NCBI GenBank assembly: GCA_937893145.1
Contig: CALBJW010000198.1
Location: 1 to 10,428, forward strand
DNA length: 10,428 nt
Reading direction: 5' to 3'
From: an uncultured Prevotellaceae bacterium
GTDB lineage: Bacteria > Bacteroidota > Bacteroidia > Bacteroidales > Bacteroidaceae
Positions 6,798-10,428 of the stretch are shown one piece after another (positions within the stretch are counted from its first letter, which is position 1; every line of letters starts with the position of its first letter). The position numbers and the translations under genes were made by a program. The notes under the pieces were generated by a model that was not told the origin of the DNA, did no database searches, and saw only the letters and a list, made by a program, of their open reading frames with translations.

Positions 6798-7976
6798 CTA
6801 CTTAGTTATCTTGCTAATCTTATCCATGATAAGAGCAATGGCACCATCGCCCGTAACATTACATGCCGTTCCGAACGAGTCCATAGCAATGTAAAGAGTA
6901 ATCATCATGGCTTGTTGTGAAGCATCAAATCCGAGTAGTGTTTCGAGAATACCTAATGCAGCCATGATAGCACCTCCTGGAACACCAGGTGCTGCAACCA
7001 TAGTGATGCCAAGCATCATCACAAATCCAAGCATCTGAAGGAAGTTGATAGGAAGTCCCTGCATCAACATTAAGGCAATAGCACAACTTGTTATCTTCAG
7101 CATACTTCCTGACAGATGTATTGTGGCACAAAGCGGAATGACAAACCCTGCAATTTCAGGTCTCACACCATTTGATTGTGCCTGTCTGAGAGTGACAGGA
7201 ATAGTGGCAGCAGATGAAGATGTTCCAAGAGCGGTGAAGTATGCAGGAAGCATCTTGCTGAGACATTTAAGAGGGTTCCTGCGAGTCACAATACCTGCTA
7301 TTATATATTGAATAAGGAGTAGTACGATAGTCATCACAAAAATGATGGCAATTATCTTGATGAAAGCATTGAGTACATTTCCCACTTTTCCACATGCTGC
7401 CATATCCATGAAGAGACCAAAGATAAAGACAGGAAGCAAAGGCATGATGATGGTAGATATTGTTTTGGTTACTATCTGCTCAAATTCGTTGAATGCTCCT
7501 TGCAGTTGTTGTGCCCTGAATGCTGCGATTCCAAGTCCCAGCATGAAACTCGCCACGAGAGCCGACATCACTTCCATCAGTGGTTGTATCTTAATTGTAA
7601 AATAAGGTGCATATTCCGCTCCTTCACTGTTCAGTGCCTCTGCTGCTCCAGTATCTACAAGCGAGGGGAAAAGGGTAGTGCTGAATCCGTAGGCGAACAA
7701 CCCTGACATTACCGTGAATGTGTATGCTATAAGGGCGGTGATTGCAAGCATTTTTCCTGCACCTTGTCCTACTCGTGCAATGGCAGGGGTAACCAATCCC
7801 ACGATGATGAGTGGAATCATAAAACCTAATAGCTGACTAAATACGGAGCAGAACGTATTCATCACCCGAACGAAAATCGTTGGTTGTGTGATACCGACCA
7901 AAGTGCCTAAAGCGATGGCGACTATAATCTTGACGAGCAGAGGAATGCTCTTGTACTTTTCCTTAAATTTCTTCAT
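6798..7976 (-). CDS. SLC1/DAACS-family cation symporter, divergent subgroup
   Basis: This 392-residue inner-membrane transporter belongs to the glutamate/dicarboxylate:cation symporter family. It has the family order: N-terminal helices from LLVKIIVAIALGTLVGI, the serine-rich HP1 tip GTSSSAAT (251-258), the TM7 segment PLCATIHLSGS (281-291), the HP2 tip APGVPGGAI (329-337), and the TM8 segment DSFGTACNVTGDGA (366-379). Two key sites differ from the archaeal model GltPh. The TM7 motif NMDGT is replaced by HLSGS, so the Asp of a sodium site is Ser. The TM8 arginine that holds the acidic side chain (R397 in GltPh) is Gly369. N373 and D377 of the NVTGD motif remain. An aspartate/glutamate substrate is therefore unlikely; a neutral amino acid or another small acid fits better. 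It is divergent from the rubrerythrin gene. No clear terminator was seen in the 164 bp after it. Confidence 0.9.
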   Translation of the reverse strand: MKKFKEKYKSIPLLVKIIVAIALGTLVGITQPTIFVRVMNTFCSVFSQLLGFMIPLIIVGLVTPAIARVGQGAGKMLAITALIAYTFTVMSGLFAYGFSTTLFPSLVDTGAAEALNSEGAEYAPYFTIKIQPLMEVMSALVASFMLGLGIAAFRAQQLQGAFNEFEQIVTKTISTIIMPLLPVFIFGLFMDMAACGKVGNVLNAFIKIIAIIFVMTIVLLLIQYIIAGIVTRRNPLKCLSKMLPAYFTALGTSSSAATIPVTLRQAQSNGVRPEIAGFVIPLCATIHLSGSMLKITSCAIALMLMQGLPINFLQMLGFVMMLGITMVAAPGVPGGAIMAALGILETLLGFDASQQAMMITLYIAMDSFGTACNVTGDGAIALIMDKISKITK

Positions 7977-8031
7977 TATAAAACAATAGTGATGTAACTA
8001 TATTAAGACTTGTCGTGTTCTATTTTGATTA

Positions 8032-8039
8032 CAAAATTA
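8032..8039 (-). promoter_or_regulatory. Candidate -7 element for the symporter gene
   Basis: On the minus strand TAATTTTG (8039-8032) fully matches TAnnTTTG and would start transcription near 8025, leaving a leader of about 50 nt before the ATG at 7976. No TTTG is found at the expected -33 distance, so support rests on the -7 box and its position. Confidence 0.4.
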
Positions 8040-8135
8040 ACAAATATCTTTGTATTACCGTTAATTTTTCATCGATTATTTGTTGTTGTCACGCAAAAAA
8101 GGCACAACAGCATTCTATGTTTACCTAAAAATGAT

Positions 8136-8143
8136 TATATTTG
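8136..8143 (+). promoter_or_regulatory. Candidate -7 element for the rubrerythrin gene
   Basis: TATATTTG (8136-8143) fully matches TAnnTTTG and would start transcription near 8150, giving a leader of about 70 nt to the ATG at 8220. The -33 region is poor. A second full match, TATCTTTG at 8045-8052, lies further upstream but would give a leader of about 160 nt. Confidence 0.5.
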
Positions 8144-8150
8144 CATTTAG

Positions 8151-8164
8151 ATTATCTCTATAAT
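8151..8164. promoter_or_regulatory. Small inverted repeat at the predicted rubrerythrin transcription start
   Basis: ATTAT-CTCT-ATAAT is a perfect 5-bp inverted repeat placed 8 bp after the candidate -7 box, where a repressor would block initiation. The TTAT/ATAA arms recall peroxide-regulator (PerR/Fur-type) sites, but the spacing does not match the PerR consensus, and such short repeats arise by chance in AT-rich DNA. Confidence 0.25.
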
Positions 8165-8219
8165 AAGGGGATTGAGAGTTAAAAACAATTTATTTACAAA
8201 CATTAATTCCGGAAAAATT

Positions 8220-8780
8220 ATGTCAAAATGGATTTGTCCAGTATGCGGTTATGTTCACGAAGGTGAAACCGCACCAGAAAAATGCCCTCAGTGCAAGGTT
8301 CCAGGTTCAAAGTTCAAGTTGATGGATGAGAGCAAGGGACTTCAGTTTGTAACAGAACATGTAATTGGTATTGCAAACGAGATTCCTCAGACAGAAGAGG
8401 GTGCTTTCGTTCTTCAAGGTCTCAAGGACCACTTTATGGGTGAATGTACAGAGGTAGGTATGTATCTCGCTATGAGTCGTCAGGCTGATCGTGAGGGCTA
8501 TCCTGAGATTGCTGAGGCATTCAAGCGTTACGCACTTGAAGAGGCAGACCATGCTTCTCGTTTCGCTGAAATGCTCGGTGAAGTGGTTTGGGACACAAAG
8601 ACAAATGTAGAAAAGCGTATGTTGGCAGAAGAAGGTGCATGTGCAGGCAAGATGGAGATTGCAAAGGTTGCAAAGCAGCTCAATCTTGATGCTATTCACG
8701 ATTCTGTACACGAAATGGCAAAGGACGAGGCACGTCATGGTGCAGGTTTCCAAGGCCTTTTCAAGCGTTACTTTAAGTAA
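8220..8780 (+). CDS. Reverse rubrerythrin (N-terminal rubredoxin domain plus diiron ferritin-like domain)
   Basis: This is a 186-residue cytoplasmic non-haem iron protein that reduces hydrogen peroxide and probably oxygen with electrons from NADH-linked partners. Unlike classical rubrerythrin, the rubredoxin-like iron centre comes first: C6 and C9 in CPVCGY, C22 and C25 in CPQC. A four-helix diiron domain follows from about residue 43, with ligands E75 in MGECTEVG, E108/H111 in EEADHA, and E170/H173 in KDEARHG. This order defines reverse rubrerythrins. Start choice: a TTG at 8172 would add 16 residues unlike the family; the ATG at 8220 puts the first Cys pair at the normal distance. Codon bias resembles ilvC, suggesting strong expression. 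It is preceded by a candidate promoter and followed by a perfect hairpin terminator, so it is probably monocistronic. It is often annotated as NADH peroxidase or rubrerythrin family. Confidence 0.93.
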   Translation: MSKWICPVCGYVHEGETAPEKCPQCKVPGSKFKLMDESKGLQFVTEHVIGIANEIPQTEEGAFVLQGLKDHFMGECTEVGMYLAMSRQADREGYPEIAEAFKRYALEEADHASRFAEMLGEVVWDTKTNVEKRMLAEEGACAGKMEIAKVAKQLNLDAIHDSVHEMAKDEARHGAGFQGLFKRYFK

Positions 8781-8810
8781 AAAGCATTGTTGATTAATAA
8801 GCTTTTATGA

Positions 8811-8850
8811 AAAAAGTGAAGAGTGGAATTTGTATCACTCTTCACTTTTT
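8811..8850. terminator. Perfect 15-bp hairpin terminator, shared by convergent genes
   Basis: The arms 8811-8825 and 8836-8850 are perfectly complementary (AAAAAGTGAAGAGTG and its complement) around a 10-nt loop. They start with A5 and end with T5, so the hairpin works in both directions. It begins 30 bp after the rubrerythrin stop. On the other strand the upstream arm is coding: it holds the last codons and the TGA of the DUF4491 gene. Confidence 0.9.
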
Positions 8851-9161
8851 GTTTCTTTTTCCAATATTTCGTATTCCTCTTTCCTCTTCGGGTTCATTGG
8901 GAACCATCCTTTTCTTACACGTTCCCTTTGGTCGAACAGTTCGAGGATACTCCATAAGCACGAGCATCCAGTCACACCTATTATTGATGCCATAAGTACG
9001 TTGGTAACGAAAAGCGAACTGATAAGGAATGCTCCTCCTGCCAATGCGAAGTAGGGCCAGCATTTCACTCCCCAATAATATTCGGACTTGATGACAATAG
9101 GGTGGAATATGCCAATGGTAAGAAATGTTGCAACAGCTATTATTATTCCTTCAAAATTCAT
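8835..9161 (-). CDS. DUF4491 family membrane protein
   Basis: This 108-residue protein has three predicted membrane helices (about residues 4-24, 35-54 and 56-75) and a charged C-terminal tail. Motifs I associate with DUF4491 are visible: N-terminal MNFEGIIIAVATFL, FHPIVIKSEYYWG (19-31), CxxWSILELFDQ (68-78) and KGWFPMNPKRK (84-94). The family is common in Bacteroidetes and Firmicutes and has no known function. The ATG at 9161 gives the normal family start. The final codons Lys-Ser-Glu-Glu-stop lie inside the terminator hairpin at 8811-8850. It starts 67 bp after the methyltransferase stop on the same strand, with 7-bp tandem repeats between, so co-transcription is possible but not certain. 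Confidence 0.9.
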   Translation of the reverse strand: MNFEGIIIAVATFLTIGIFHPIVIKSEYYWGVKCWPYFALAGGAFLISSLFVTNVLMASIIGVTGCSCLWSILELFDQRERVRKGWFPMNPKRKEEYEILEKETKSEE

Positions 9162-9177
9162 TTTAGTAAAGGGGGAG

Positions 9178-9205
9178 TTATATGTTATAAATTATAAGTT
9201 ATAAG
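9178..9205. repeat. Four-copy 7-bp tandem repeat (TTATAAG-type)
   Basis: The units TTATATG, TTATAAA, TTATAAG and TTATAAG run head to tail at 9178-9184, 9185-9191, 9192-9198 and 9199-9205, followed by T7. They lie 17 bp upstream of the DUF4491 start. Such a simple AT-rich repeat can change copy number by slippage; any effect on transcription is an inference. Confidence 0.75.
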
Positions 9206-9228
9206 TTTTTTTGGAGTTGCTGCATTGC

Positions 9229-10011
9229 TTAGGGCTGAGGTGGACAACGCAACACATCCACGATGTGACTACCAGCACCGATGAGGTCGAGTCGTTCTGA
9301 TATGGTCTTCTGATACTCAATGAAATGTGCGAAAGTATCCTCGCTCATCTGGTTGAGTCGGGTACGCATATAGTCGGCAGCACCATCAGGCGAGAATACA
9401 GTCACTCGCTCCAGTCCTGCCATTTCGTTCAAACGGTTCACATCCTCCATCCTGACATAATCATATAGTTCATCTTCTTGTGCCTGGATGTGGAAATTAC
9501 TGTCCACAACTCCCTTAGCAAGCAGACCGCCTATACGGTCCTCATCAAAACAATACGACAGAATGCTGTATTCGTTCATGAGGTATGCCACGAAGATAAT
9601 TCCACCACTTTTTGTGACACGCTTAGCCTCCATTAAAGCTTTCAGTTTTTCTTCATCACCGATGAGGTGGTAAAGAGGTCCCAAGAGTAGAGTGACATCA
9701 CTTGTTCCTGTAGGAATGTATGGCATGTTCCTTGCATCACCTTGAACCACATCGGCAGTTGGTTCTCGTTTCAAGAACACATCGATGTTGCGTCGAACCA
9801 GTTCTATGGCTTTCACCCTGTATCCCTCTGCCATCAATGCCGAAGTGTATCGCCCTGTGCCAGCACCTATGTCCAGCACCATGTGGTGGGGTTGCAGATA
9901 GCGGTGCAGATGGTGCATGGTGGTCTCAAACTCCACTATGCCGTGCCTTCTCAGCAGTCGCTTGTCCTCAGGATGCTTGTTGTAATGCTTCTCTATGTTG
10001 GAAAGTGCCAT
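9229..10011 (-). CDS. Class I SAM-dependent methyltransferase, substrate unknown
   Basis: This is a 260-residue cytoplasmic methyltransferase with a Rossmann-like fold. The SAM-binding motif I is VLDIGAGTGRY (45-55), the acidic residue at the end of strand 2 is E70 in VKAIE, motif II is GDARNMPY (91-98), motif IV is LLLGPLYHL (108-116), and a KSGG turn (134-137) precedes the last core strands. The N-terminal part, IEKHYNKHPEDKRLLRRHG, is a helical cap typical of a group also common in Firmicutes. No substrate-defining motif is visible, so small molecule versus macromolecule cannot be decided. It has its own promoter at 10041-10072. Base composition is richer in G+C than the genes at 1259-6633 (one 60-base line near 9841-9900 is about 57% G+C), perhaps only local variation. 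DUF4491 follows on the same strand after 67 bp. Confidence 0.9.
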   Translation of the reverse strand: MALSNIEKHYNKHPEDKRLLRRHGIVEFETTMHHLHRYLQPHHMVLDIGAGTGRYTSALMAEGYRVKAIELVRRNIDVFLKREPTADVVQGDARNMPYIPTGTSDVTLLLGPLYHLIGDEEKLKALMEAKRVTKSGGIIFVAYLMNEYSILSYCFDEDRIGGLLAKGVVDSNFHIQAQEDELYDYVRMEDVNRLNEMAGLERVTVFSPDGAADYMRTRLNQMSEDTFAHFIEYQKTISERLDLIGAGSHIVDVLRCPPQP

Positions 10012-10040
10012 ATATATTTCATAAAATCAGAATATGACTG

Positions 10041-10072
10041 CAAAGGTAATGAAAAAACAACAAACCATCAAT
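10041..10072 (-). promoter_or_regulatory. Bacteroidetes-type promoter for the methyltransferase gene
   Basis: On the minus strand ATTG (10072-10069, one mismatch to TTTG) is followed after 20 bp by TACCTTTG (10048-10041), a full TAnnTTTG match. Transcription would begin near 10034, leaving a leader of about 20-25 nt before the ATG at 10011. Confidence 0.65.
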
Positions 10073-10123
10073 CATTTACCGATATTATTATGCTGAAGAT
10101 ATCATTTTTGTCCTTTCGGTCTT

Positions 10124-10428
10124 TTAATCTGGTTGCTGACCATCATGTGCTTTCCATGCACATTCGGTCAACTGCATATTGCTGAATACAGCCTTGAAGG
10201 ATGAGTCCTCAGGAGAACAAGCGTAGATACCAAAACTGATTTCGTCCTTTGCCTCGTACATGTGACAAACACGCATCTGGCTCCACTCCTTACCATCTGT
10301 TGAGCACTCAATGCAGAAGTCATCCTCACGACGCGAGAGGCGATACCACATGCTCTTCACATCGGCAGGGATAGCAGTCGTTGCCCAGTCGCTATAGCCG
10401 TTGTTTGTGGCTACGCTACCGAGGTGCT
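10124..10428 (-). CDS. DUF1349 domain protein, C-terminal part (5' end outside window)
   Basis: The last 100 residues of a protein run open to the window edge, with a first complete codon at 10426 and stop TAA at 10126-10124. The stretch contains NNGYSDWATT, MWYRLSRREDDFCIE, MRVCHMY and FGIYACSPEDSSFKAVF, and ends CAWKAHDGQQPD. This is the pattern of DUF1349, a concanavalin A-like beta-sandwich family of about 190 residues related to the yeast 'regulation of enolase' protein; the biochemical role is unknown, though a carbohydrate-related role is often suspected from the fold. A GTG at 10360 is not the start, because family-like sequence continues upstream. The methyltransferase gene follows after 112 bp, which contain its promoter, so the two are probably separate transcripts. 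Confidence 0.88.
   Translation of the reverse strand, partial: HLGSVATNNGYSDWATTAIPADVKSMWYRLSRREDDFCIECSTDGKEWSQMRVCHMYEAKDEISFGIYACSPEDSSFKAVFSNMQLTECAWKAHDGQQPD

Noticed and set aside
8045..8052. TATCTTTG as main promoter of the rubrerythrin gene
   Set aside because: It is a full -7 match, but it lies about 165 bp from the ATG and the nearest upstream TTTG (8024-8027) is only 17 bp away; the box at 8136-8143 is better placed.
8088..8110. Possible hairpin TTGTTGT...ACAACA in the divergent region
   Set aside because: Only six base pairs match and there is no T-run after it; too weak to call.
8172..8219. TTG start adding 16 residues to reverse rubrerythrin
   Set aside because: The family begins a few residues before the first CxxC; the ATG at 8220 fits, and the added stretch looks like AT-rich leader.
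8307..8753. Minus-strand open frame of 148 codons opposite the rubrerythrin gene
   Set aside because: It is antisense to a clearly coding, highly biased gene; its Cys/Leu-rich translation has no motif and no promoter-like start region.
9720..10185. Plus-strand open frames opposite the methyltransferase gene and its promoter
   Set aside because: They overlap the SAM-binding coding region and the consensus minus-strand promoter; the products show no recognisable features.
9229..10428. Horizontal transfer of the G+C-richer methyltransferase/DUF1349 end of the window
   Set aside because: The composition shift is modest, both genes are common in Bacteroidales, the promoter matches the host type, and there is no mobile element nearby.
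1..10428. Defence island, phage, CRISPR array, insertion sequence, tRNA or rRNA
   Set aside because: Both strands were read for nucleases, transposases, integrases, spaced repeats and tRNA-like elements; none was seen, and almost all sequence is explained by housekeeping-type genes.

Overview
The window looks like ordinary chromosomal DNA from a Bacteroidales bacterium, most likely Prevotella/Segatella or a close relative. The evidence is AT-rich DNA, starts without Shine-Dalgarno sequences, several matches to the Bacteroidetes promoter (TTTG, about 20 bp, TAnnTTTG), and protein families typical of the group: a DUF4491 protein, a DUF5362-like membrane protein, a rubredoxin-first rubrerythrin, and an M20 aminoacyl-histidine dipeptidase. 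No tRNA, rRNA, CRISPR array, insertion sequence, integrase or phage gene was found.

Layout. 1-1126 (+): the 3' end of ilvC (ketol-acid reductoisomerase), a rho-independent terminator, then a small three-helix membrane protein. 1183-1220: a hairpin terminator with a UUCG loop between convergent genes. 1259-6096 (-): a tightly packed run, read from high to low coordinates, of a secreted alpha/beta hydrolase, an L-threonine aldolase-like PLP enzyme, an MBL-fold metallohydrolase, the dipeptidase PepD, and a lipoprotein. Gaps are 27, 15, -1 and 42 bp, so this is probably one operon. 6187-6633 (-): a small secreted protein with its own promoter, followed by a hairpin in front of the hydrolase. 6798-7976 (-): an SLC1-type symporter with altered ion- and substrate-site motifs. 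7977-8219: a divergent regulatory region. 8220-8780 (+): a reverse rubrerythrin. 8811-8850: a terminator hairpin shared with the convergent DUF4491 gene (8835-9161, -), which is preceded by 7-bp tandem repeats. 9229-10011 (-): a class I methyltransferase with its own promoter. 10124-10428 (-): the C-terminal part of a DUF1349 protein cut by the window edge.

How the genes work together. ilvC makes branched-chain amino acid precursors. Two enzymes of the minus-strand operon act on amino acids or peptides (PepD and threonine aldolase), and the neighbouring SLC1 transporter probably imports an amino acid or small organic acid, so the middle of the window leans toward amino acid and peptide use. 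Reverse rubrerythrin protects an anaerobe from peroxide and oxygen. I see no defence system, mobile element or clearly new multi-gene system. The best leads are the divergent SLC1 transporter, the uncharacterised secreted proteins, and several compact terminator and leader structures.
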